Of a DNA stretch of 64,000 nt, positions 43,599 through 51,924 are shown in pieces. Position 1 is the first letter of the stretch. Each line of letters starts with the position of its first letter. Source of the stretch: Pseudactinotalea suaedae (GTDB taxonomy: Bacteria; Actinomycetota; Actinomycetes; Actinomycetales; Beutenbergiaceae). Location: contig NZ_WNXY01000008.1 in NCBI RefSeq assembly GCF_009733815.1, positions 124,001 to 188,000 on the forward strand, written 5' to 3'. The notes beneath the pieces are model-generated. The model was not told where the DNA came from. It saw nothing but the letters and a program-made list of their open reading frames with translations, and made no database searches. The position numbers and the translations under genes are program-made.

Positions 43599-45095
43599 CT
43601 ACGGTGACGCCTCACCGGTTGCGCCCGCGACCGCCAGCGCCCAGGTGAGCTCCGCGCGGGCGACTGCGCTGCTCAGGTCCCTGTCGAGCGCGCGCCCCGC
43701 TTCCTCGACCAGGTTTCGCAGTGTGTGCCGATGCATGCCCAACGCTCGAGCCGCCGGCTCCCATTGCGTCCCGTTGTCCAGCCACGCCCTGAGCGCCGGA
43801 AGCAGCTCGTCGCGACGATCTCCCAGCCGATCCAGGAATCCCTCGGCGATGGCACCGTGCTGCCCCAACACGGTCAGGTGCGACCACGGACTGTCCGCGA
43901 GGTCGTCGAACACGGCGACGGCACCAGCGCGAGCGGAGTCGGCTGCCGCAGCTGCCTCCCGGAACGCGAGGGCCAGGTCCGCCAGCGGGTGCGGACCGGA
44001 GATCCCCGCTCGTGCCGCAGGCGGCATCACCGCGCGAACATGATCGACCGCGCGGGCCGCACCCTCGATCACGAGCAGGCTGTCGGCCGCGGTGCGACGC
44101 AGCTCCGTGACGCCCGGCGGCAGCACGCTGGGGAGTGGCTGCGCGGCCCCCCTGATGCAGACGACCAGATACCGCTCGTCGCCGACCTCGCCGTCGAGAG
44201 CGCTCAACACGTCCTCTGCGGCACCGATGGCACCGCCGAGCGCGAGCTCGAAGGCAGCCTGGCGGGCCGTCGCCATCGCGACCCACACACGGTCCGCGGT
44301 ACTGACGGCGAGACTCGCCAGGCCTGCTGCTGTTGCCATCACGGCTCGATGAGCAGCGTCCGGCTCTGGCCCGGGGCTGCAGGCCAGCACACCGGACATC
44401 GCACCGAGGGCACCGACGGTGTACAGATGTGCGGCGCCCTGCGGACCCTCGACCGCCGCCGTGGCGGCGCGCCCCTGCGCCAGCAGTGATCGCGCCTGGG
44501 CGAGAACGGGCGCCCATGCACTCGACGGTTCGCTCCGCCGTCCATCCGCCGCCCAGCTTCGTACGCGACGAGCGGTCACGAGCGCGACGGGACCGGACAA
44601 CAGCCGAGCGCATGCGCCCAGCACCTCGTCGAGGCCGTCGCGGCGGTGCGCGCTCCGGGTCAGCTCAGCGATCGCACGCTGGGTCCAGGCGACCCGCTCG
44701 GCCCGCGCCGCCTCCGACGCTCGCGCCACATGGGTGGCGACCGCCAGAAAGGGCACCTCGAAGGGCACCTCGAACAACGGCAGCTGTTGGTCCCTGCACG
44801 AACGGACCAGCGTGGCAGGGGTGCGTTCGTGAACCACTCCGAGACCGAAGCCGAGTGCGGACACGCCACCACGCACGAGCTCGCTGACGTAGCGCGTCAC
44901 GAGCTCGGCGTCGCTCCCGTCAGCGAGCTGTTGCCCCGTCGTCAGAACCACTGTCGCCGGCGGGAGGAATCGGGCCGGATCGATCAGATCGGTGCTGTGG
45001 ACCCATGCGAACGGTCCGGAGTCGCGCGGCGCGACGGCCGTGCGGAGGCGCAGAGCCGGGGCAGCGAGCAGCTCGGCGAGTGTCACCGTGGCCAT
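43599..45095 (-). CDS. PucR-family transcriptional regulator
   Basis: A 498-residue PucR-type regulator. The N-terminal PucR domain (about residues 5-125) has WVHSTDLIDPARFLPPATVV and the GVSALGFGLG strand. A central GAF/GGDEF-like region follows. The C-terminal HTH_30 (about 430-490) has NGTQWEPAARALGMHRHTLR. ATG 45095 follows GGAAGG. PucR proteins commonly activate purine, ureide or nitrogen-compound catabolism and GABA genes. It is divergent from gabT and upstream of the deiminase operon, so it can control both sides. Confidence 0.9.
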   Translation of the reverse strand: MATVTLAELLAAPALRLRTAVAPRDSGPFAWVHSTDLIDPARFLPPATVVLTTGQQLADGSDAELVTRYVSELVRGGVSALGFGLGVVHERTPATLVRSCRDQQLPLFEVPFEVPFLAVATHVARASEAARAERVAWTQRAIAELTRSAHRRDGLDEVLGACARLLSGPVALVTARRVRSWAADGRRSEPSSAWAPVLAQARSLLAQGRAATAAVEGPQGAAHLYTVGALGAMSGVLACSPGPEPDAAHRAVMATAAGLASLAVSTADRVWVAMATARQAAFELALGGAIGAAEDVLSALDGEVGDERYLVVCIRGAAQPLPSVLPPGVTELRRTAADSLLVIEGAARAVDHVRAVMPPAARAGISGPHPLADLALAFREAAAAADSARAGAVAVFDDLADSPWSHLTVLGQHGAIAEGFLDRLGDRRDELLPALRAWLDNGTQWEPAARALGMHRHTLRNLVEEAGRALDRDLSSAVARAELTWALAVAGATGEASP

Positions 45096-45226
45096 GGCGT
45101 CACCTTCCGGGCGGCAGCAGCTGGGTTGCCACGCTGGCAGGAGACAGATCGCATGGCGCCATAGTGGCATCCGCGGGGCAGGATGATCGCTCCTAGCGTG
45201 AGGCAACCGCTCGACCAGGAGGCCTC
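45096..45226. promoter_or_regulatory. Divergent pucR/gabT promoter
   Basis: The 131-base gap contains GGTTGCCACGCT near 45122 and, about 60 bases on, AGCGTGAGGCAACC near 45195. Together they form an imperfect inverted repeat, with the palindrome TGGCGCCA between them. Paired distant half-sites like this would suit autoregulation by PucR with activation of gabT. AGGAGG lies 9 bases before the gabT start. Confidence 0.4.
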
Positions 45227-46573
45227 ATGAGAAGCACCGTTTCGCCGAACCGGATCGCTACGCACGAGCAGGCGCGGCGACTCCTCACCGAGCTCCCGGG
45301 TCCGCGGTCGCGCGCGCTTGCTGCGCGCCGGGCCGCTGCGGTCGCCAGCGGTGTGGCGTCGGTGATGCCCGTCTTCGCTGCCGAGGCCTCCGGTGGTGTG
45401 GTGGTCGACGTCGACGGCAACTCCCTGATCGACCTCGGCGCGGGCATCGCGGTGACCACGATCGGCAACGCGGACCCAGAGATCGTCAGCGCCGTCACCG
45501 CTCAGGCCGAGCGCTTCACCCACACCTGCTTCACGGTCGCGCCCTACGAGGGGTACGTCGAGGTCGCTGAAGCCCTCAACCGGGTGACGCCCGGCAGCCA
45601 CAGCAAGCGGACGGCGTTGTTCAGCTCCGGTGCCGAAGCTGTCGAGAACGCGGTGAAGGTGGCGCGCGCGGCGACCGGGCGCAGCGCCGTCGTGGTCTTC
45701 GATCACGCCTTCCACGGCCGGACCACCCTGACGATGTCCATGACCGCCAAGGAGATGCCGTACAAGCACGGGTTCGGCCCGTTCGCCCCCGAGATCTACC
45801 GCGTCCCCGGCTCGTACCCGTACCGGGACGGACTGAGCGCTGCCCAGGCGCTGGACCGCACGATCGAGGCGATACGCCGACAGGTCGACATCGGCGACGT
45901 GGCGGCCGTCGTCGTCGAACCGATCCAGGGCGAGGGCGGTTTCATCGTCCCCGCCGTCGGCTATCTGAGCGGCCTCGCCGACTGGTGTGCCGAGCACGGT
46001 GTGCTCCTGGTCGCCGACGAGATCCAGACCGGCTTCGCCCGGACCGGCGATGCCTTCGCCTGTGATGCCGAAGGGGTCGTGCCCGACCTTCTCACCACCG
46101 CGAAGGGAATCGCGGGCGGGCTGCCCCTCTCAGCGGTGACCGGGCGGGAGGAGGTCATGAACGCAACGGTGGAGGGCGGCCTCGGCGGGACGTACGCCGG
46201 CAACCCGCTCAGCTGTGCGGCGGCACTGGTGACGATCGACCGACTCACCTCGGCGAGCATGCTGGAGAGGGCACGCGCGATCGAGGCGACCGTGCGCCCG
46301 ATGTTGGAGCGTGCAGCCGCGACCGATGCGCGGATCGGTGACATCCGCGGCCGCGGCGCCATGCTCGCCGTCGAGATCGTGGACGGCGAGGGAGACCCCG
46401 ACGCGGCTGCTGCGAAAGAGATCGCAGCGAGGATGCACCGTCAAGGAGTCATCACCCTGACATGCGGCAGCGACGGCAATGTCATCCGGCTGCTGCCCCC
46501 CTTGACCATCCCCACCGACCTGCTCGTCGAGGGCGTCGAGGTCCTCATCGACGCGCTCGCGCAGGTGGCGTGA
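45227..46573 (+). CDS. gabT: 4-Aminobutyrate aminotransferase
   Basis: A 448-residue class III PLP aminotransferase, close in layout to actinobacterial GABA transaminases. The PLP lysine is K293 (LLTTAKGIAGGLP), the cofactor Asp is D264 (LVADEIQTGF), and the phosphate-binding FSSGAEAVENAVK and DHAFHGRT segments are intact. It converts GABA and 2-oxoglutarate to succinate semialdehyde and glutamate in the cytoplasm. AGGAGG precedes the ATG. The next gene, one base later, is the matching semialdehyde dehydrogenase. In this locus GABA would come from the ureido hydrolase. Confidence 0.9.
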   Translation: MRSTVSPNRIATHEQARRLLTELPGPRSRALAARRAAAVASGVASVMPVFAAEASGGVVVDVDGNSLIDLGAGIAVTTIGNADPEIVSAVTAQAERFTHTCFTVAPYEGYVEVAEALNRVTPGSHSKRTALFSSGAEAVENAVKVARAATGRSAVVVFDHAFHGRTTLTMSMTAKEMPYKHGFGPFAPEIYRVPGSYPYRDGLSAAQALDRTIEAIRRQVDIGDVAAVVVEPIQGEGGFIVPAVGYLSGLADWCAEHGVLLVADEIQTGFARTGDAFACDAEGVVPDLLTTAKGIAGGLPLSAVTGREEVMNATVEGGLGGTYAGNPLSCAAALVTIDRLTSASMLERARAIEATVRPMLERAAATDARIGDIRGRGAMLAVEIVDGEGDPDAAAAKEIAARMHRQGVITLTCGSDGNVIRLLPPLTIPTDLLVEGVEVLIDALAQVA

Positions 46574-46574
46574 G

Positions 46575-48059
46575 ATGACGGCGCCGCACGGATCTGGTGA
46601 TCCGATGCCTGTCCTCACCACACCAACGCAGCTGTTCCTCGACGGTCGATGGTGTGATGCCGCCGGCAGCGAGACGTTCGCTGTGGTGAACCCGGCCACG
46701 GGTGCCGGACTGGTGCGGGTCGCTGATGCGGTAGAGGCCGACGCCACGGCTGCCGTGGCCGCCGCGGCTGCCGCCCAACCGGGCTGGGCCGGGCGGACGC
46801 CACGGGAACGTGCGGCAGTGCTGCACCGGGCGCACGCCCTGGTCATCGATGCGACCGAGGAGCTCGCTCGCCTGATCACCGCGGAGTCGGGCAAGCCGCT
46901 GACCGACGCCCGCTCGGAGGTCGCCTACGGTGCCGAGTTCCTCCGCTGGTTCGGTGAGGAGGCTGTGCGGGTCGGTGGCCGGTACGGGCCTAGTCCGGAC
47001 GGGCGCGGGCAGATGATCGTCACCCGCGCACCCGTGGGCGTCAGCTACCTGGTGACGCCGTGGAACTTCCCGCTCGCGATGGCCACTCGCAAGATCGCAC
47101 CGGCACTCGCTGCCGGCTGCACCTGTGTGATCAAGCCCGCCGCCGCCACACCGCTGACCACCCTGGCGCTCGCGGCGATCCTGCACGAGGCCGGTGCGCC
47201 GCATGGCGTTGTGAACGCCGTCCCGTCTTCCCGCGCGGCCGCGATCTCTCGGACCGTGCTCGCAGACGAGCGCGTGGCCAAGCTGTCCTTCACCGGATCG
47301 ACCGAGGTGGGCCGGGTCCTGCTTCGTGAGTCGGCTCAACAGGTGCAGCGCACGTCGATGGAGCTCGGTGGCAACGCCCCGTTCATCGTGTTCGAAGATG
47401 CTGACATCAGGTCGGCGGTCGCCGGGGCGATGGTGGCGAAGTTCCGGAACAGCGGCCAGGCCTGCACGGCAGCGAACCGGTTCCTCGTCCACCGCGACGT
47501 CGCCGAGGAGTTCACGGCAGCTCTGGTTGCCGAGGTCGAGCGGCTGCGCGTCGGGCCTGGCGACCAGGAGGGCGTCGATGTGGGGCCGCTGATCAGTCCC
47601 GCCGCCGTCGACCGTGTCGCTGCACTCGTCGACGATGCACTGGCGCATGGAGCCACGCTGCGGACCTCGCGCGCCTTGCCCAAGAACCTGCCCGCGACGG
47701 GCAGCTACCTCGCACCCACCGTCCTGTCGAACGTGGCACCGCAGTCGCGGATCGTGGGAGAGGAGATCTTCGGTCCCGTCGTCACGATCATGACGTTCTC
47801 CGACGAGGAGGAAGCTGTCACGCTGGCCAATGACACCGAGTACGGACTGGTCTCGTACGTCTACACGCGGGACCTTGCCCGGGGACACAGGCTGCTCACC
47901 TCTCTGGAGAGCGGAATGACCGGTGTGAACATCGGCATGGTCTCTGACCCTGCGGCACCGTTCGGCGGCGTCAAGCAGTCAGGTCTGGGCCGCGAGGGTG
48001 GCCACGAAGGCCTCGAGGAGTACCAGAGCGTTCGCTACGCCGTCATCGGCGCTGGCTGA
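46575..48059 (+). CDS. gabD: Succinate-semialdehyde dehydrogenase
   Basis: A 494-residue NAD(P)-dependent aldehyde dehydrogenase of the GabD group. It has PWNFP at 162-166, E263 (SMELGGNAPF) and nucleophile C297 (NSGQACTAANR), and the C-terminal PFGGVKQSGLGREGG. It oxidises succinate semialdehyde to succinate for the citric acid cycle. It starts one base after gabT and ends before a membrane-protein gene after 68 bases with a small hairpin. Unlike the aldehyde dehydrogenase at 37392, all family loops are full length. Confidence 0.9.
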   Translation: MTAPHGSGDPMPVLTTPTQLFLDGRWCDAAGSETFAVVNPATGAGLVRVADAVEADATAAVAAAAAAQPGWAGRTPRERAAVLHRAHALVIDATEELARLITAESGKPLTDARSEVAYGAEFLRWFGEEAVRVGGRYGPSPDGRGQMIVTRAPVGVSYLVTPWNFPLAMATRKIAPALAAGCTCVIKPAAATPLTTLALAAILHEAGAPHGVVNAVPSSRAAAISRTVLADERVAKLSFTGSTEVGRVLLRESAQQVQRTSMELGGNAPFIVFEDADIRSAVAGAMVAKFRNSGQACTAANRFLVHRDVAEEFTAALVAEVERLRVGPGDQEGVDVGPLISPAAVDRVAALVDDALAHGATLRTSRALPKNLPATGSYLAPTVLSNVAPQSRIVGEEIFGPVVTIMTFSDEEEAVTLANDTEYGLVSYVYTRDLARGHRLLTSLESGMTGVNIGMVSDPAAPFGGVKQSGLGREGGHEGLEEYQSVRYAVIGAG

Positions 48060-48127
48060 GACGAAGAGCCCACGACCGACCGGGGATAGGTCGTACGGTT
48101 GCCGTCACGAGGCGACGGGAGGCACCC

Positions 48128-48757
48128 ATGGGCGAGGCAACGGTGATCGGAGTCGTCGGCATCCTCGTGGGGCTGCTGGTGTCCCTGCGCGGGTATGTCG
48201 CGCTGCGGGTCATCATCACGCTGCTCGGCGCGTGGTTCGGCTTCTTCCTCGGAGCCGGGATCGTCGCGAACCTCACCGGCGAGGGACTGCTGGCAGGCCC
48301 GCTCGGGTGGGTCGGCGCGATCGCGGGCGCCGTCGTGATCGGTGCGCTCGCCTACGCCTTCTACCAAGCGGCCGTGGTGATCGGGATGGCGGCACTCGGG
48401 TTCAGCGTCGCGACGGGCGTGATGACGGCGATCGGGGTCGACAACGCGGTCGTGATCTGGGTCGTCGGCGCCGTGGTCGCGGTGCTGCTGGCCGTGCTCG
48501 CGCTTGTCGCCGACCTCCCTGCCGGCATCCTGATCGTGCTCACGGCCCTCGCCGGCGCGAACATCGCCGTGATGGGTCTGCTGCTGCTCCTGGACCTCAT
48601 CACCCTCGCCGAGCTCGAGGCAGGGCAGGCGCCCGACGGCGTCCCCGCCTGGGCGGGCATCGTCGCCCTGGCCCTCGCGGTCGTGGGCATGATCGTCCAG
48701 TTCCGCGGGGTCGCCCGGGATCGCCGGATGCGGGCGACATGGGCGGGGAGGGCGTGA
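48128..48757 (+). CDS. Multi-pass membrane protein (DUF4203-like)
   Basis: A 209-residue integral membrane protein with about six to seven hydrophobic spans rich in Gly, Val and Ala, resembling DUF4203/TM7S3-type proteins. Short polar loops and a basic C-terminus (RGVARDRRMRATW) suggest the C-terminus is inside. There are no catalytic motifs. It is followed 28 bases later by another membrane-protein gene in the same direction. Function unknown. Confidence 0.75.
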   Translation: MGEATVIGVVGILVGLLVSLRGYVALRVIITLLGAWFGFFLGAGIVANLTGEGLLAGPLGWVGAIAGAVVIGALAYAFYQAAVVIGMAALGFSVATGVMTAIGVDNAVVIWVVGAVVAVLLAVLALVADLPAGILIVLTALAGANIAVMGLLLLLDLITLAELEAGQAPDGVPAWAGIVALALAVVGMIVQFRGVARDRRMRATWAGRA

Positions 48758-48785
48758 CCGTCGGTCCCGCCGAGGTGCGAGGCCG

Positions 48786-49406
48786 ATGAACGACGGCCGC
48801 TCCAGCCCTCCCGAGCTCGTCATCCGGCCGACCACACCGCGGTGGCACTGGTGGCTCGTGGCGGGTGTGCTGGTGCTCCTCCTGGTGTTCCATGTCGTCG
48901 AGGGAGTAGAGCTCGTGCACGAGGGCCTCCGGGTCGGGTCGGTCTTGGCTTACCTCGTGTGGGTGGTGATGACGGCCTTGGTCGCCATCTACCTCGTGGG
49001 AAGCGAACCGCTCCAGGTGCGGATCTCCTCGGAGGGCATGACCTGGCGAGGGCTGGGGTGGGTCCGCACCCGAGCGTGGTCGGACCTCGCTCAGGTGGGG
49101 AGGTACCGGCACGACCTCGGGGCGGGAGGCCACTGGATCGCAGCCCACCTCGGACCTGAGGCGCCCCGTACGCCGACCTGGGCCTTCCCGTGACGGCTGG
49201 TCAGCACCGCGGTCGAGAGAAACGACGTGGTCACCGGGCTCGTGCGGCTGACGTCACCGGCCTGGTGGCCCGGATGGCACGGGCGGCGCAAGGCGGCGAC
49301 GCCGCGGCCGGCGTGGAACGTGCCAGACCAGCAGATCGTCGACGCCGTCAGGGCGTACGCCGGGGACCGCTGGGGCGACGAGCTCGGCCCAGCCGAGCGA
49401 CCATGA
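48786..49406 (+). pseudogene. PH-like membrane protein split by in-frame stop
   Basis: The frame opens at ATG 48786 with two membrane spans (about residues 22-40 and 55-72) and a PH-like beta segment (LQVRISSEGMTWRGLGWVRT). It meets a TGA at 49191-49193 (codon 136). Reading on in the same frame gives about 70 more protein-like residues, including RLVSTAVERNDVVTGLV and PDQQIVDAVRAYAG, to a TGA at 49404. A single CGA-to-TGA change would explain the split. Either the gene is recently inactivated, or the short 135-residue form is the product, or the base call is wrong. Confidence 0.6.
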
Positions 49407-49447
49407 ACGTGGGTTTGAGGTACGGATCCCCTGGTGAGCGCTGATGC

Positions 49448-49990
49448 TCAGCGGAGGACGCGGTAACGAAGGTGGGTCTCGCTCGCGAAGGCCGATGTCT
49501 CCAAGCGTTCCAGCTCGATGCGCTGCCCCAGTCCGGCGAACAGCGAGATGCCCTCACCGAGCAGGACTGGCGCGACGTCGAGGTGGAGCTCGTCGACGAG
49601 TCCGAGCCGGAGGCACTGGCGCGCGATGCTCCCGCCGAGCAGACTGACCCACTTGTCGCCCGCCGCCTGCTTGGCGGACTCGACCGCACGCGCGATGTCG
49701 TCGACCACGAAGGTGTACGTGACGCCGTCCCGCTCGATCGGCTCGTGATCGGTGCGCGTCATGAGGTACACGGGCACCTTGAGCATTCCGCCGTAGGGAA
49801 TCTCGCCGTCCTCGATGGTCTGTGTCGTGTTCGCTCCCCCGACGACGGCGCCGATGTGCGCGACGACCTTCTCGACGACGGCGTCGTCCTCGGGAGCGGA
49901 CGGTCGGCCGAACATCCACTCGACCCCGCCGTCCGGATCAGCGATGAACCCGTCGACAGTCACGGTCGCGTGGACGATCACTCGAGCCAT
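49448..49990 (-). CDS. Dihydrofolate reductase-like (RibD C-terminal) protein
   Basis: A 180-residue protein of the DHFR/RibD C-terminal domain family: VIVHATVTVDGFIADPDGG at the start, VVGGANTTQ, and the cofactor-type strand VSLLGGSIARQCLRLGLVDE. It is likely an NADPH-dependent reductase of unknown substrate; it is not the housekeeping DHFR. It is divergent from a TetR regulator with two paired operators between them, so its expression is probably induced by a ligand of that regulator. Confidence 0.85.
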   Translation of the reverse strand: MARVIVHATVTVDGFIADPDGGVEWMFGRPSAPEDDAVVEKVVAHIGAVVGGANTTQTIEDGEIPYGGMLKVPVYLMTRTDHEPIERDGVTYTFVVDDIARAVESAKQAAGDKWVSLLGGSIARQCLRLGLVDELHLDVAPVLLGEGISLFAGLGQRIELERLETSAFASETHLRYRVLR

Positions 49991-50009
49991 GATCTGCTCC
50001 TTGTCGGTA

Positions 50010-50080
50010 GAAGGTGAGTCGCTCGACTCACCTTCGACACTACCGAGCCGTCACGAGGTGAGTCAAGAAACTCACCTCGT
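50010..50080. promoter_or_regulatory. Two palindromic TetR operators
   Basis: Two strong palindromes share AGGTGAGTC-N4-(G/A)ACTCACCT. Site 1 has 11-bp arms GAAGGTGAGTC (50010-50020) and its complement (50025-50035). Site 2 has arms ACGAGGTGAGT (50053-50063) and its complement (50070-50080). Their centres are 44 bases apart, about four helical turns, between the DHFR-like gene and the tetR gene. They are almost surely the operators of the adjacent TetR protein. Confidence 0.85.
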
Positions 50081-50094
50081 GGGATGCTGTGCGA

Positions 50095-50733
50095 GTGACA
50101 CGCCAGCTCTCCTCGTACCACCGTGAGGTGGCCGCGACGAACCGCGCAGCGATCCTCGACGCGGCTGTGCGCCTGTTCCTCGAGTCCGGGTACGACCGCA
50201 CATCGCTGGCACGCGTCGCCGAGGGCGCGGGGGTCTCCAAGGCGACGCTGTTCAAGCAGTTCCCGACGAAGGCCGAGCTGTTCGAGGCGACGGTGCTCAC
50301 GGCCGGCGGGTCGCCCGACGGCGAGGTCGTCGACCCTCCGACGGGGGACTTCTACGCGGGCTTGGTGGGGTTGGGTCGCGCGTATGCGGAGCTCCTGACC
50401 CGCCCCCGCATGATCGCCCTGATGCGGGTGGTGATCGCCGAGTCGCCGAGGTTCCCGGAGCTGCGTGAGCGCACCTTCGACTTCGGCACGCTGCCCGTGC
50501 TCGCGGCCCTCGGCCGCTATCTCCGAGCGGCGCACGCGGCGGGAACCGCCGACGTCGAGGACCCCGATGTCGCGTCGGCCCAGCTTCTCGGCATGATCGC
50601 GTCCGCGATCTTCTGGCCGCGCCTCGTGCACGGCACATGGACCATCACCGACGACGAGCAGCGCCGCGCCGTCGACGAAGCCGCCCTCACGATCGCCGCA
50701 CGCTGTGCCGGGCCCGCGGGTTCGACTCGTTGA
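50095..50733 (+). CDS. TetR-family regulator
   Basis: A 212-residue TetR/AcrR regulator. The helix-turn-helix is TSLARVAEGAGVSKATLFKQ near residues 38-57. The ligand domain has the C-terminal signature RRAVDEAALTIAAR. GTG 50095 is used; GTG 50089 is equally possible. It is divergent from the DHFR-like gene and lies just after two palindromic operators, implying repression of both genes. Inducer unknown. Confidence 0.9.
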   Translation: MTRQLSSYHREVAATNRAAILDAAVRLFLESGYDRTSLARVAEGAGVSKATLFKQFPTKAELFEATVLTAGGSPDGEVVDPPTGDFYAGLVGLGRAYAELLTRPRMIALMRVVIAESPRFPELRERTFDFGTLPVLAALGRYLRAAHAAGTADVEDPDVASAQLLGMIASAIFWPRLVHGTWTITDDEQRRAVDEAALTIAARCAGPAGSTR

Positions 50734-50763
50734 GGCGATGGCCTGGCCCGCGCGCCCGGCGCG

Positions 50764-51147
50764 TCAGGCAGCCGTCGAGCTCGTGCGCGCCTTGCGCGCC
50801 TGCACGAACGAGCGGATGCCGAAGGCCAGGTAGACGACCAGCGCCACGAACATGGTGAGGCTGACCACGATGGCGGCCGGGCGCTCCGCCGAGCCGTCGA
50901 TGAGCGAGCCGATCTTCGCGACGTTCATCAGCGAGCCGAGGGCGCCGAGCAACGCGACCACCATCGCCACGTGCATCGCGTGCCGGCGCACGTTCTCCCC
51001 GCGTCGGGCGATCAGCCCGATGATCAGCAGCAGCACCCCGATGAACGCCGGGATCAGCGCCGTGACGCTGCTCATCGAGGTGGCGAACCACGCGATGACA
51101 CCGGTAGCCGTGAGCAGGCTCCCGATCGAGAGCGTGAGGGCGACCAT
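50764..51147 (-). CDS. Small integral membrane protein
   Basis: A 127-residue protein with four predicted transmembrane helices: SIGSLLTATGVIAWFATSMS, ALIPAFIGVLLLIIGLIA, HVAMVVALLGALGSLM and VVSLTMFVALVVYLAFGI. A basic tail follows. No family is recognised with confidence. It is convergent with the TetR gene and stands alone; the 206 bases upstream to the next gene show no clear feature. Confidence 0.7.
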   Translation of the reverse strand: MVALTLSIGSLLTATGVIAWFATSMSSVTALIPAFIGVLLLIIGLIARRGENVRRHAMHVAMVVALLGALGSLMNVAKIGSLIDGSAERPAAIVVSLTMFVALVVYLAFGIRSFVQARKARTSSTAA

Positions 51148-51353
51148 GGTGGTCCTTCCGAGAGACGACAGACCTGACGGTCATCCTTCCGCACTGCGGT
51201 CTCCGCCACCCGCGACCAAGATCCCGGGTGGCGGAGAGACAGAGAAGGGCGCCCGGTAGGGCTGCATGTGCTGAATCTTGGCACGCCCAGAGCCCGCCGT
51301 TCGTGGTCACACCCCTGTCCTGTGGACCGAGGTGAGGATGCGACGCTAGAGAC

Positions 51354-51908
51354 ATGACGGATGGTGCGACGGACGAGCGTTGGGTCAAGCCCACCGAGGC
51401 GACGAGCGAGTGGGCGGCCGCGGCGGCCGAGGTCCTCACCGAGACCGCGAGCAACTACCTGGGCGTCATCACCTACGCCGACCTCGCCGAGCAGGTGCAG
51501 GCGCTCACGGGCCTACGGACCCGCGCTCCGTACCGGAGCTGGATCGGGAGCGTGCTCGCCGCCGTCGTGGCCCAGTGCCGCGCGGACGGGCTGCCACCGC
51601 TGACGTCCCTGGTCGTCTACCGGGCCGACAGCGACATCGCCGTCGAGGAGGGCACGGCGCTGGCGCGCTTCGCCTGCTACCGCCGGTTCGCCGCCGACGT
51701 CCCGGCCGCTGCCGTCGCGGAAGCCGACGCCCTCGCCCGCTCCAAGCAGGAGACCGCCGCCGAGTCCCGCGAGCGCGCCCCCCGGCGGCCCCGCGCCGCC
51801 CGCGCCCCTCGCGAGCAGAAGCCGAAGCCGGCCGAGGAGGCACCCAAGATCTGCCCCACCTGCTTCATGCAGCTCCCCGCCTCCGGCATCTGCGACAACT
51901 GCGACTGA
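51354..51908 (+). CDS. Zinc-ribbon hypothetical protein, paralogue of 28626
   Basis: A 184-residue protein whose first 110 residues match residues about 115-200 of the protein at 28626-29450: YLGVITYADLAEQVQALTGL and GLPPLTSLVVYRA. It ends with the four-cysteine motif CPTCFMQLPASGICDNC, a likely zinc ribbon. A basic, Ala/Arg/Pro-rich linker (about 128-165) separates the parts and could bind nucleic acid. It lacks the N-terminal domain of its paralogue. Function unknown. Confidence 0.75.
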   Translation: MTDGATDERWVKPTEATSEWAAAAAEVLTETASNYLGVITYADLAEQVQALTGLRTRAPYRSWIGSVLAAVVAQCRADGLPPLTSLVVYRADSDIAVEEGTALARFACYRRFAADVPAAAVAEADALARSKQETAAESRERAPRRPRAARAPREQKPKPAEEAPKICPTCFMQLPASGICDNCD

Positions 51909-51924
51909 CGTCGCCCGGCGCCGC

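Noticed and set aside
49191-49193. TGA as selenocysteine
   Set aside because: No SECIS-like structure or selenoprotein family relation is seen; nonsense mutation is simpler.
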